64,000 nt of DNA from Neovahlkampfia damariscottae (lineage: Eukaryota; Heterolobosea; Selenaionea; Neovahlkampfiida; Neovahlkampfiidae), in assembly GCA_016618085.1 (NCBI GenBank), contig JABLTG010000030.1, forward strand, positions 62,001-126,000, read 5' to 3'. Below the pieces are notes generated by a model, which saw nothing but the letters and a program-made list of their open reading frames with translations, did not search any database and was not told the DNA's origin. Positions 31,626-43,862 of this stretch are shown here, piece after piece (position 1 is the first letter of the stretch; each line of letters begins with the position of its first letter). A program made the position numbers and the translations under genes.

Positions 31626-34072
31626 ATGAAAAAACGAGTAAAAGTTCTAGTTTCAAGTGAATCTGATGAGAATGAAAAAGAACCAGTTCTGAAAAAGAAG
31701 AAAACCATGAAAAGAAAAGAAATTCGAACAAGTTCAAAAAAAGATGAACGACTTCAAAAAGTGGAATATAAACCAAGAATGACCGAAAGACAACAACTTA
31801 AGTTATTAAATGTAAAATTAGATGATGAAACCTCATCAGAGGAAGAATCATCTTCAGAAGAAGAAATCATTCCAAAAAAGAGAAGAAAATCACCACCAAA
31901 ACCAAAACCAAAACCACAAAAATCTCAGAAACCTATAAATAAAAAGTCAATAAAAAAAGGAACCATAGATAAAGATCTAGTGAAGGTATAAAATTAAAAG
32001 ATTAAAATGATAAAAAGATACCAAGAGCAATTAAACATCCAGTATAAAAATCTATTTTTTCTAACATAAAAAAAAGGGAAAATCATCAAATCCACAAGAA
32101 AAGGTAATTAATTTAAGACACTAACATCCTATAAGAAATGCAAAACTTTAAAAATTTGTCATCATCATGAAGAATTGAGTGTTAAAATAATTTATAAAAA
32201 CCAAGAATTAACTAAAGTTCTTGATTCTCTACAACAAGAAGAATTGAATATAAATCGAGTCATATCATACAGTCGTTTTGAAATGGTTTCAAAAAATTCA
32301 TAACTAACAACTCAAATAAGGTACAAAAAAAAACAAAAAAATTAAACATTCTTTTAGATCAAAAAATCAGATTTAGACATATTAGAAATTGAAGTCTATG
32401 GTGAAAAGAATGAAAAGAAAATGAAATCAATTTATAATTTTCTTGAAAGGGATAATTTAGTACACTTGAAATTTTTTTAATTTTTCAACATAGGTTGGCT
32501 TTTCGAATCCTTTTGGATTTTTATTTTTTTTTATACCTTCAAGAGATGCATGTAAATTTGATGATATTTCAGATCGAAATAAATTCTTTGGTGCAATATT
32601 TCATCTTTCTGAAGAAGATAGAAAATTAGCAGAAGATCCAAAACCATTAGAGATAAAATCAACAATAGAAAAACAAGGTAATCATTGAAATATTATTTTC
32701 TAAACCTAAAATAAATAGTAAAATTAAATTCAGTTCTTGAAGGTAAATAACACAAAATTATTTTTTTTTTAATTTTTTAGATCAAACTAATTCCAAGGAT
32801 AATCAATCAACCAAACCTATTGAAACATTTCAACCATCCAGTTTTCCTTCAAATATTAATGCTAATTTTTTACCAATGTTCATGCAACAATTTCAACAAC
32901 AAGATTCAAATTTACAACAATTGACTATGATGCAACAATATGTACAATATATGAATACAATGATGTCAAATCCAATGTTTCTTCAAATGCAATACTTAAA
33001 TCAACAAAATGTTTCAATTGAAAAAATGAATGAAATGATGAATGTAAGAGAATTGGAAATTTAATTTTTAGATGGTTCAAAATAATCAACAACCAATCAA
33101 TCAAATTCAACAACAAATTCAATTTCAACAACCAAATTTTTCAACTTCATCTCCTTATTTTCAATGTTCATCTTTGCAAATGAGTCAACAACCATTACCA
33201 CCACCAAAAGAATCATATTATCAAAATCTTTCACATTTGGACCAAACAAAAGAAAGAGATCAAATTAAGAATGCTGAAAAAGAAAAAGTTGCCAAGTTAC
33301 TTGAAAATGCAAAAACGAAGATATTAGAAAGTAAGTGTTGTTTTGAAATTAAATTGAAGAAAAACCAAAAATTGAATTATTGAAACATTTGCAAACAAAG
33401 ATACCTCAACAAACAACACCATATATTACAAGGATAAATTCATCAGATTCTCCAATTAAAAACAAAGATTTGATGTCAGATGATGATTATTCAAGTGAAG
33501 ATTCTTTTGAATTTAGAAGAAGAAGAATGTTGGAAGATAATCGAGATTCAATCTCATCAAGATCATCTTCTATTGAAAGAAGTGACGTTGATGATTCTTA
33601 TACACGAAGTTCTTCAATGGATAGATCAAGAAGTACTTCTTATTTTTCAAGAAAACGATCCTATTCAAGAAGTAGATCACCTGTTCATAGAAATCATAGG
33701 TTAATTGATAAGAGATCAAGATCAAATTCACCATCAAGTTATCCACAAAATGAACAAAGAAATTTAAAATATTGTAGAGACCCTACAAGATATTTGTATT
33801 TAAGGAATTTAGAAAATTCAACGTGCAATCAACAAAACATTTTTTCAGGTATAAATTTGTCATATTAAACTTGCGAATAGACTTCAGACCATTTGGTAAA
33901 ATTGAGAGCATTTGTGTTTTGATCAATTCAAAATGTGCGTTTGTAGATTATTTCAATGTTGAAGATGCTGTAAATGCAAAATGTAAGGATTCTTATTTTT
34001 TAATTATCAATAATAGCAAACCTGGAAAGAACACAATGTTATCCGGAGATATCATTTCAGTTCAAAGATTAA
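31626..34072 (+). CDS. SPOC-domain / Gln-rich / RS / RRM protein (Spen-like with reversed order)
   Basis: Twelve exons, several tiny (24, 27 and 9 nt); introns 31986-32017, 32042-32076, 32104-32135, 32286-32357, 32460-32493, 32678-32733, 32743-32780, 33044-33071, 33331-33359, 33849-33880 and 33983-34016. The product has about 674 residues. A basic/acidic N-terminus leads to a SPOC-like domain (about 140-265: VKIIYKNQELTKVLDSL, INRVISYSRFEM, YNFLERDN, FLFFFIPSR). Gln/Met-rich and Ser/Arg stretches follow, then a C-terminal RRM with RNP2 LYLRNL and RNP1 KCAFVDYF. Spen proteins couple RNA binding to chromatin and mRNA processing. The 3' end is less certain: without the last intron the frame ends at 34113 and would overlap the next gene. 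Confidence 0.65.
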
Positions 34073-34104
34073 ATCAAAAAAAAAACATATTTTATTCAAT
34101 GACA

Positions 34105-35643
34105 TTATTTTGATTCATTTTTCATTGGTTTACCTCTTCCTAAACCTTGAAATCCAATAGTTCCATCTGGGACTGTAGCTTCTTTCAAATGAATTTTACT
34201 CAAATTAAAAGGACTAAAAAAAATAAATATTTTAGATTTTCTTACTTGATTTTTCCTGAAAATACAATTGGTTCAATTTTGATATTTTCTTTATGTGGAA
34301 TTGGAGATTGAATTGCTTTTGTTCTTACAATACTAATATCAAATATTGAATAATCAACTGATTCAATTTTTTTTAATGAAATGAATCTTTCAATTCCTTT
34401 TCCTTGTGAATAAGCATTCATTTCAATTTGTTCTGCCAGAGAATGAATTTTCTTTCTGTAAAAAGATTCCAAATCAGAAGGAAATGAAATAAATTTTTGA
34501 GATGGTTCTTTTATAAATTCATCAATTTTTTCGTAAATTTGAATCAAAATTTCATCTCCTTCAATCAGAACAATTTTTTTCTTTTTGTCCTCTTTTGTTG
34601 AGAAGTCAAGTTTTTTTGGTGAACCTTTTTTATTCCTTTCAAGTGTCTTTTTTAATTCTTTGATACTTTGATTTCCTTTTTTCTCTGGTGTTACAATAGT
34701 TGGAGTTGAAATATGTTGATTTGGTAATGAATTTGATTGGTTATTGTATGAATTTGATAATGAACTAATGTGATGATTATTAAAAGAAAATGATTCTTTT
34801 CTTTGATTTTTCTTAATTTCAGCTGTGATTAATCTATTCATTACATTCAATCCATTTATTTTTTCAATTGAATCTAATGCTTCTTTCTCTGTATTAAATG
34901 AAGCAAATGCAAATCCAATGAATGCATTATCTTTATACTGATATTTTATATTCTTTAATCCCTCAACATCTCTTTTTTTCTATTGCAAAAAAATATTAGA
35001 AAATGATTGGTCAACTTACAATCAAATCAACTAGATCGTCAGATTTCAATTTGAATGGAATATTTTTGAGTACAATCATTTTTGATTCTTTTGATTTTCT
35101 TGAATTTATTTTAAAATTATTTTCATCAAATTTTAAATTTTGAATTTTTTCCAATAATTCATCAAGGTTCTTTTAAAAATTAGAAAAAAAAACAACAATT
35201 CAAACTTCATTAAATGTTAATAAAAAAGCATCTGATGTTGATTGATTCAATTTATCTACAGAAACAATGGTTGAAATTGATGTTATTTTATCAAAAATTT
35301 CTTTTTGATTTTTTAATTTATTTTCATTCAAATTTTCAATTTCTATAATAATTCCATCTTCCATTTCTACTCTAGGTGAATCCAAAGGTATTGAACCAAA
35401 TTTTGGCGAAAAACTTTTTGAAAATTTCCGATTTTTAAAAGAAGAAGAAAAAGTTGTCCTTTCATGTTGATGATATGAATTTTTTTTTTTATCTTGATCA
35501 AAGTTTTGATTTTGGGTTTTTTTAAATTTTGTATTTGAACTTCTCCGGGTTCTTGAAGGTTTGTGTTGTTGATGTTCAACATTCTCATCATCAAACATTA
35601 AATCTTCAAAAGACAACTCCTTTTCATTTGTTGTTGTTGTCAT
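34105..35643 (-). CDS. RRM and R3H domain RNA-binding protein
   Basis: Four exons (introns 34214-34245, 34980-35019 and 35170-35205) encode 476 residues. An RRM at about 178-255 has MIVLKNIPFKLKSDDLVDLI and NAFIGFAFASFNTEKEA. An R3H domain at about 360-410 has SFYRKKIHSLAEQIEMNAYS and GKGIERFISLKK. The C-terminus ends in a conserved-looking PDGTIGFQGLGRGK. The RRM-R3H pairing recalls fungal Pin4/Cip2-type regulators of mRNA stability. The N-terminus is disordered and Asn/Ser-rich. The nearest CCAAT/ATTGG is about 70 bases upstream. Confidence 0.78.
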
Positions 35644-35808
35644 TTCTTCTTTCTTTTGAACCTTCTCTTCTAATTTTTAAAAGGATTTCAAATTCGAAGG
35701 TCAATTTTGTTTTTCATTGGTTTAAAATTTATTCAAAATTATTGGTTAAAAAAATTCCGATCAGGTATTATTTCAAAAAACTGACAAAAAAAAAACCTGA
35801 CATTTATT

Positions 35809-38800
35809 TTAACAAAACATTGGATTTGGATGTTTCATTTCACATACATGATGGCATGTTGCTTGAACACAAGCAAGATATTTTGATTTATTTCTCTTTG
35901 CGTCAAGCCATTGAAACATGTTTGCTCTTGAAGATTTTTTGCAATAATGAATATTATAAGAATCAATATTTCTTTTCCAACCACCAGAAATCGTTTGAAT
36001 TTGAATACAAGATGAATTCTTTGCAATTTGAACTTTAATGCGTTGGACAATTTTTGTGTATTGAGAAATTCTTTGTTTGTCAATGATTGGTTTTGAGAAT
36101 CGATCAACCAAAGATCCAAAAAATCTTTCTCTTTCTTGTGAATGAATTAATTTCTTTGTGATATATTTGACCCTCTTATGATCAACAAATCGGTGATTTT
36201 TGAAATAATTGAGATAATATTTTGCTGTATTCATTGATTTTTTGTAGTAAGCTAATCTATCACGATAGATTCTTATTCTCTTTTTATCTCTTCCAATCTT
36301 AAAGAAATGACGATTTAATTCTTCAAATCTAGCTGCATATCTATTATAATAATTCATTTTAGGTGTATAAAGTTTAACTCTTGATGGATTTTTAGCACGA
36401 TAAGTGAAATAATGAATGATATTTGCAAGTTTTTTTGCTTCTTTTCTGTATGCAATAGCTTTGGATCTATAATATTTAACTCTTTTATGATACTTTCCAA
36501 GATGTACATAAGTGAAATAATGAACTAAATTTGCATATTTACGAACTTTTTTGGATGCTTCTTTTGCAGCTCTGGAATAAATTCTGATTCTTTCATGATC
36601 AATATTAGGTTTTTTAGTGTTTTGAAGAATAGCATACAATTGTCTAGATTTAATTTGATAATGATTGAATTTTGGTTTATATACTTTAAGTCTTGATTGA
36701 TCAATACGAGATGAAGACCAGTACTTCAAAATACTTTGATATTTTGATAATTTCAATTTGAAATGTTTGATGATTGGAATAAATCTTGCAGGTTGTTTTC
36801 CAGAACAATAATTTACATCAAAGTGTTTTTTGTTTGAATTCCAATCTCCAAGTGTTTTGCTGAAATTAACAACTTGTTTCATTTCATTCTTTTCTTTTTG
36901 TTTATTTGGACATTTCTTTGAACATGAATCAAAATTTTGTTGAACTCTCAAACAAATTTTATCATTTACACGTGTAAGACATTCACCTGAATAATGAGCA
37001 TTCTTACAAAATTCTGTAGCAGGAGCTTGTAAACATGCAAGCAATTTTGATCTTGAATCAATAACTTCTCTTATTTTTTGACCATAGAGTTTCAATCTTT
37101 CTTTATCAATTTTCTTTTGACCTAAATAATTAACAATTCCCATGTATTTATTATAAGCTTTCAATTTTTTTTGATAATTTTTGGCGAATTTTTTATAAAC
37201 ATCAATTGTCTTTGATCTTTTGGAGAATAATTTGAGTAAATGTTTTGATTGATTCATTGATTTTGTGTAGTAAGCTAATCTATCACGATAGATTCTTATT
37301 CTCTTTTTATCTCTTCCAATCTTAAAGAAATGACGATTTAATTCTTCAAATCTAGCTGCATATCTATTATAATAATTCATTTTAGGTGTATAAAGTTTAA
37401 CTCTTGATGGATTTTTAGCACGATAAGTGAAATAATGAATGATATTTGCAAGTTTTTTTGCTTCTTTTCTGTATGCAATAGCTTTGGATCTATAATATTT
37501 AACTCTTTTATGATACTTTCCAAGATGTACATAAGTGAAATAATGAACTAAATTTGCATATTTACGAACTTTTTTGGATGNNNNNNNNNNNNNNNNNNNN
37601 NNNNNNNNNNNNNNNNNNNNNNNNNNNNNNNNNNNNNNNNNNNNNNNNNNNNNNNNNNNNNNNNNNNNNNNNNNNNNNNNTTTTTTGCTTCTTTTCTGTA
37701 TGCAATAGCTTTGGATCTATAATATTTAACTCTTTTATGATACTTTCCAAGATGTACATAAGTGAAATAATGAACTAAATTTGCATATTTACGAACTTTT
37801 TTGGATGATTCTTTTGCAGCTCTGGAATAAATTCTGATTCTTTCATGATCAATAATTCCATTGTTAAATTTGTATGTATCTCTTTTTGTTGGTTTGATTT
37901 TCTTTGCTTCTTTTTTCCAATAAGCCAATTTCTTTGGATAAAGGATTCTTGGAGTTGAGAAATGAGCAATAATAGCTTTGTAAAGACCAAGTTTTTTCTT
38001 GATTCCATTGAGAATAGAACTTGGATGAGCAAGTTTTCTTTTGTTAGCAATACAGTATCTACTATTATATTTTTGAGAATTATTTTTCCATCCTCCATGG
38101 AGGTTTACAAATCTCCTTGTCAAAGAATGATGATTTCTTAAACAACGTCTGTATGGAATATTTTGATGTTCACACTTACAGCTGTCATTACAAGCATCTA
38201 CAGATTTTGTTTTTCTGCAACGAATAAAACAAGTTTGTCTTTTGCATGTAACTTCCCTTTCTTTCTTTTTCAATTTGCAAACAGGTGTTGGTGTTGATGT
38301 TCTCATACAGGCAGAAAATTTCTTTCTCAACATGAGATTACGACATCCACACTGATGATCACAATATGTTTGTGAATGTCGACCTTCACAGTCATAACGA
38401 CATTTTACTTCCCAACCACATTGGAATTGAAGACCCAGATTAAAAGAAGATTTACACACGCTTACTGAAATGCGATATTGCCATGTTTTAAGTTTTGGAA
38501 TACGTGTTCTTTTATAGAAATCAATGATAGCAGCAAATTTTCTAATGTTAGCATTATTATTGGTCAATTGAGCTTGGAAATAGTCTCTTTGATACATTTT
38601 GAAATCATCAAGAATCTCAGGTGCTCCTTTCATTTTTCTTAAAGCATTTTCTTTGCAATACTTCAATTTATCTTTTTGCATTTGAACACATCCACCAGGA
38701 GCTGAAAAACATGCTTGTCTACAAATGGATGGGTTTGTTCCAGGTCTGACTAAACATTTGAATAAACAAATTTTGAATGGTTTAACAGCACATTTCAATT

Positions 38801-41800
38801 GTTGATTGTATAATGTTTTTTTGCATGGTGTGAAATCGTTAACTTTGTTTTCCACAAGTCCATCAACACATTTTTTGAATTCATGAACAATCTTCTTTTT
38901 CTTGAATGCAGAACATTTTTTTTTCTTTTTCTTTTTCTTTTTTGATTTTTTTCTTTTTTTTTTAGATTTTCTCTTTCTTCTTCTTCTTCTTCTTTTTTGT
39001 TTTTTTCTTCTTTTTCCACCTCTACTTTTACGTTTTCCATTTCCTCCACGTTTCCCAGCTTTACCCATTTTTCCACCTTTTCCTTTTCTACCACCTTTTC
39101 CTTTGCTTCCTGATGGTTTTTTAATTCTTTTTTTTTTTGGCATTTTCTTATTGAGTTTACTCAATAATTTATGAACTAATTTAATCCATTTCTTTTGTGT
39201 GGCTTTAAGAGAAACTAAATTGAATAAAAGATTATTTCCAAGAGCAATGTTTGTTATAGTTATATCAGATTCTTCAACTCCTTCATCAGGATCAAAATCA
39301 TCTTTATCTTCTTCTTCCATACATTTCATTGCCAAAACTGTTGAACCAATCGGAATCTGTTTACTATACAAAATATGTTCAATCCGATGAACAAGAATAT
39401 CAATGAATACTTTGAGATTAAATGCAAGTGGATTTGGTTGTAATGATATTTGAGAACATCTGTTACATTTTGTGTGAGCAAGAACTGATGGCATGCTATA
39501 TCCAGTTGTTAATTCACCTTCAATACCACCTGATAAAATAGGTACACCAATTGCAGCACTAATTGTTGGACCAACAGAAAATTCTGGTTCAACTGACAAT
39601 GAATAAACATGAGATTCTTCACATAAAGCAAAAGAATACATGAGTGTGAAACTTCCTGTCACTCCAAATCCAAATTGAATTGGAACTAAAAAAAAAACTT
39701 TAGAAATATTTTCAATTATTACTTGGACCAGCCATGAGATTCATTTGAATTGAAAAAAAGTCAAAATTTTGATCAATCATATTGAAAAGCAATTTCTTGC
39801 AAACAGCAAAGTTTTTCATTGAATCAGGAACGAGAGGAAGATCCCAAAGATGTACTTTACCAACAATTGAAAGTCTAAAATTATCTTGAACAGCTTTGCT
39901 TCCAGAATATTTTGTATTGATATTGATGTAGGCATCTCCTGTGATCAAATCATATCTCTTTGACATGATTCCAATTTTCATTCCAATTCTATGAACAGCT
40001 GTGAATTTAAGATTTGTATCAGAACATTCTGCTTCTTGTTGTGATGATGTGAATCCAATGATACCAAAGTATAAATAAAGCACTCTAATTCCGAATACTT
40101 TTTCTTGAACAACATTGTCTGATGATTCGAAATTTTTGAGGTCAAATCTTCTTGCAACAGATCCCATAAATGACATTGCTTGAGGATTGTGTGCACAAAT
40201 TTCATTCTTTGCACTTGTACGTATACACAATTTTTTGACATCTGAGAGTTTGGCAGCAGAAGCATATTTTTCTTTCAAATCTTTGAACAATTTTTTAGCT
40301 TTTTCATATGCTCCAGTGAATGCTTTTTTGACAGCTTTATAAGCAGATTTGATTCCTTTGTAAACGAATTTAGTTCCTTTGACAAGTGCACCGTCAACAG
40401 CACTAATAGTTTCATCAACTTTTGAAACAACTGCTTTTGCCCATTTTTTTGCAGGATTTGGTAAAGTATTGACCACAGGATTAATGACATATTTCTGAGT
40501 CAATTTGGACACTACATCGAAAAATCCTAAAGTACCAACATCAGCTTCTTCATGGTAATGTGTAATTGCATGTAAAACTGAATGTGATGTTTCAGGATTC
40601 TTTGATAATTTGTGAAACTCTAAAATGGAATCTCCTGCACCAGTTTCTCTTTCACGTTTAGTTTGAGCAATGATAGCAGCTGTTTTGACTTCTTCATGAG
40701 CATCAGAATTTAAAATTGAATGAATAAATTCTGTTGTTTCTCCAGCATCATCTGAAATACGATGTTGTAATGCATGAGTTGCATCAATTCTTGAATCTAA
40801 AGGCATATGTTCAGAAACGATAACTTTTTGGAGAATATCCAAAGGTACAGCTTCTCCAGCGTTTGCAAGAGCTTTAATATGATAACCAAATGTTTTAGCG
40901 TCATTTGATTGTGTCATTTTTGAAACAACATGAGCTACCATATACGGAACAAGTGAATGATTTTCAGCTTTTGATGCTGCATGAGCAAATAAAAGATAAG
41001 CTTGATGCGCAAGTACTTTTGAAGTTTTTGATTCTGAAACAGCATGGAGAGCATGAATAATATCATCTGAAGCTGTTTTCATTGATAAAACTGTTGTCAT
41101 TGCAGATTGGGATAATTGTGGACGAGACATGTGATCAAGAATCATATTTTCTGCTTCTTTTGTTCCAGTAGCAACAAGAAGTGTATGTAAAACTTTTTGA
41201 AATCTTAAATTTTTTGTTTCTCCAGCTTTTTTGCAAGAAACCTTTAATTCTGGAAGAGCTTTTTCTTTTACAGCTTTTGTGTATTCTAGAGCCTTGTTAT
41301 ATGTTGAAAGATCTTTTGTATTTTCACTTAATTTGTTCAATAAAAGTGGAAAGTTTGTTTCTTTGAGTACTTTTTCAAGATGCATGTACATTGCATAATT
41401 TTTTGAAGTTTCACTCATTTCCAATGTTTCTACTTCTGAGTTGATTGAAGTAGCAAAATGATGAATATCAGTGATAGTGCTTAAAGTATTTGTTCTTTCT
41501 TGATGTTTTTTTTTGTGTTTGTAATGTTTTTTTCTGAATTTAATTTCCAAACTGGAAGCAACACGTTGTAATTTTTTTGCTCTTTTGTTATTATCTATAT
41601 CAGGTTTGGAGTTTTGAACTGTTGAAGAAACTTGGAATTCATCATATTCAGCATTTCCTTCTGTTTTTCCACCTACAACTGAAACGTATCTTGTTTAAAA
41701 AAAATTGAATAAAAAAAAAACTCAAACCTTTGTTCAACTTTTTCAAATCTGCCGTTCTTATATGTAGCTGTAGTTTTTTGATGGAATCTAATTTCTTTGT

Positions 41801-42371
41801 GTCTTTTTATACCTCTGATTTTAACTAAATCCTTTGTTCTGACATTTCTAATAACTTTAAATAAACCTTGTGGTGTTTTTTGATATCTATAATGGGCACG
41901 AACAACACCTTCTGGAGCTTTTTCAACACGAACTTTTTTTGGACCAATCAATTTCATTTGGAATAATGAAGCAACAGTTTTTCTGATGTTGTAAAACATG
42001 ACAGCATCTTTATCACCTTTCTTTGGTGGAACATGATTAACAAAGTAATCCACACGTCCTGTCTTTGATAAAGTAAAAACTGAAAAGTGATGATAATTTC
42101 CTTTGATAATTCTAGGAGTACTTGTTCCTTGTTTTGTTTTTTGTTTGATTATTGCACTTGGAATGGAAATGAAGTAATATTCTTTTCCTTTGCTTTCAAC
42201 GCATTGAATTTCCATTTGACTTTCAACTAATAAGTATTCACCTCTCGTTGATCCAAATGCGGCCACACGTGAAACCATGTTGTACTGAAGAGAAACATCC
42301 TTCAAACATCTAAGATGTTGAGCTTCAGTCCAAAACAACAAGATAAGAAACAGTATGTGAGTCAACTTCAT
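35809..42371 (-). CDS. Giant secreted vitellogenin-like (LLTP) protein with helical repeats
   Basis: Three exons (introns 39686-39722 and 41690-41727); about 2,160 codons plus an unknown gap. A signal peptide (LTHILFLILLFWTEA) is followed by the N-terminal lipid-transfer module. First comes a beta-barrel-like part (about 20-215). Then a helical-solenoid part (about 240-480) contains LLVATGTKEAENMILDHMSR, YHIKALANAGEAVPLDILQK and IISD-type repeats ending EEVKTAAIIAQTKR. This is the order found in vitellogenin, apoB and MTP. A beta-rich lipid pocket region follows, then a Lys/Arg/Gly run at about 860-930, then Cys-rich modules, then tandem helical repeats of about 35 residues (R[VI]K.Y signature), and a Cys-containing C-terminus. 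Three CCAAT/ATTGG motifs precede ATG 42371. The reading frame cannot be checked across the gap. Confidence 0.7.
36245..37580 (-). repeat. 1,023-bp tandem duplication inside the LLTP gene
   Basis: The segment 36245-36557 is repeated essentially base for base at 37268-37580, an offset of 1,023 bp (341 codons, so the frame is kept). A third partial copy starts right after the N gap at 37681. Near-identity at the nucleotide level argues for recent duplication or gene conversion, since other repeats in the same protein have diverged. The second copy ends at the assembly gap. Confidence 0.85.
37581..37680. other. Assembly gap of 100 N inside a repeat array
   Basis: Exactly 100 N, a common placeholder length. 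Both flanks are copies of the same repeat, and the frame does not match across 100 bases. The true array is therefore likely longer or shorter. Confidence 0.95.
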
Positions 42372-42506
42372 TTTCCTGTGAACGAGTATAATTGGTCAAT
42401 GATGTTGTCCAATCAAATGACAACCATTCATCCAATGGGATTGTTCAAACAGTCAAATAGGAAATCCTGCATTTAGACCGAACTATAGTTTTCCAACAAA
42501 TACCAT

Positions 42507-43862
42507 TTATTTTGATTTTTTTGATTTTCTTGGAGACATTATTGTTTCATTGTAATCATTTATGCATCCATTGATACTTTTTATCCATGAATTGCAACTT
42601 TCTTTCGTCTTACAACTAAATTCTAAAGTTCCACTTGAATAAACAACATAAAATGAATCCACTTCAAAAATTAGTTTTTTCATTTCGCTCACCATAACGA
42701 TCTTTTGGTACTTCACCAACTGATAAAATTGATTTCATGTCAATTTGTTTCGTTGTTTTAACTCCAAGACTTGATTGTTTTCTGACAAAAACTAACAGGT
42801 CATTGAACAGAAATAATTGAATCGGATATTTTTTTGACGAATCACATTGTTGTACTGTGTCATCTTCTTTGATAAATTTTCGTGATGGTTGAATCAAATT
42901 CTAACAGAGTTAATTTGAATGATATTTTTACTTTAAATGATGGAATAGAATGAGTTAATTCAATCATTCTTGTCATTTGTTCATATTCTGTTTGTTTATC
43001 ATTACAATAAATAGCTACTTCTGATACTTCTTCAATGGCAACTTTTAATTTTTGTTTTGCGGAATTGTTGTGAATTCTTTTATATAAATCATCCAACAAC
43101 ATTTTATATCTCATTAATCTTTGGATTGGTAAAATCAATAATGAAGAAATTTCAACAATTCTTCTTCCAGTCAATGTTTTGGAAATTTCTTTTAAAAAAC
43201 TAGTAAGTTTTATATTTGTTTTTGATTCATTTCTTAAAAAAAGTGCTGATTTCTCGTAGTTCGAAATGTAACCTATTTTGGATTTGTAAAAAAAAAAATC
43301 TTGTTATACTTGTATAAAGTCTAAAACTTTTTGAAAATTTGGAAATCATTTCAGCCATTTTTTCTTCTTTATGTGGGTGTTTCAATGCTTCTTTTAAATT
43401 CTTTAAAAATAGCACATTCACTCCGTAAACCACATCTATGTTTCCGAACAAAGTTGATTGTTGACTTTCTGTTAGAATATTCTTTTCTTTGATTGGTTTT
43501 TTAAAATTTTCAATAAGAGTTGTTAAATGATCAACATAATCCTCTTCTGTTTGTAAAATTTCTTCTAAAATATTATCTTTCTTTTTTTCATTTTCAAGTT
43601 CTTTTTCTGTCAATTCAGGAGTTATTTCAGCTATTCTAGTCATATTTTCATCATCATGTACTTCAATAACTCTTTGTTCTTTTGAGATTTTCACATCTGA
43701 TTTTTTTTTTATTTCTTCTCTTTCCAAAAAAAATTTGTATTTCCAATATTTAACTTTGTACAATTCTTCAAATGGTTGTGTACAACATGAAGTCATGTAT
43801 AAGAAGAAAATAGTGAAAACAACAACACCAAAGTCATGTATAACACCAAAAAGTAACGTCAT
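42507..43862 (-). CDS. RhoGEF (DH-PH) with N-terminal membrane anchor
   Basis: Four exons (introns 42662-42692, 42901-42931 and 43273-43309) encode 418 residues. A hydrophobic segment at about 8-24 acts as signal anchor. The DH domain at about 95-290 has ILEEILQTEEDYVDHLTTLI, SYISNYEKSALF and LILPIQRLMRYKMLLDDLYK. The PH domain at about 305-405 has KYPIQLFLFNDLLVFVRK and ends in a helix with NSWIKSINGC. It should activate a Rho/Rac GTPase at a membrane. A transmembrane anchor directly before DH-PH is unusual. ATG 43862 lies within CCAATG; its ATTGG complement also serves the divergent gene. Confidence 0.85.

Noticed and set aside
37548-37778. Frames running through the N block
   Set aside because: They exist only because N was translated as X; the gap length is arbitrary.
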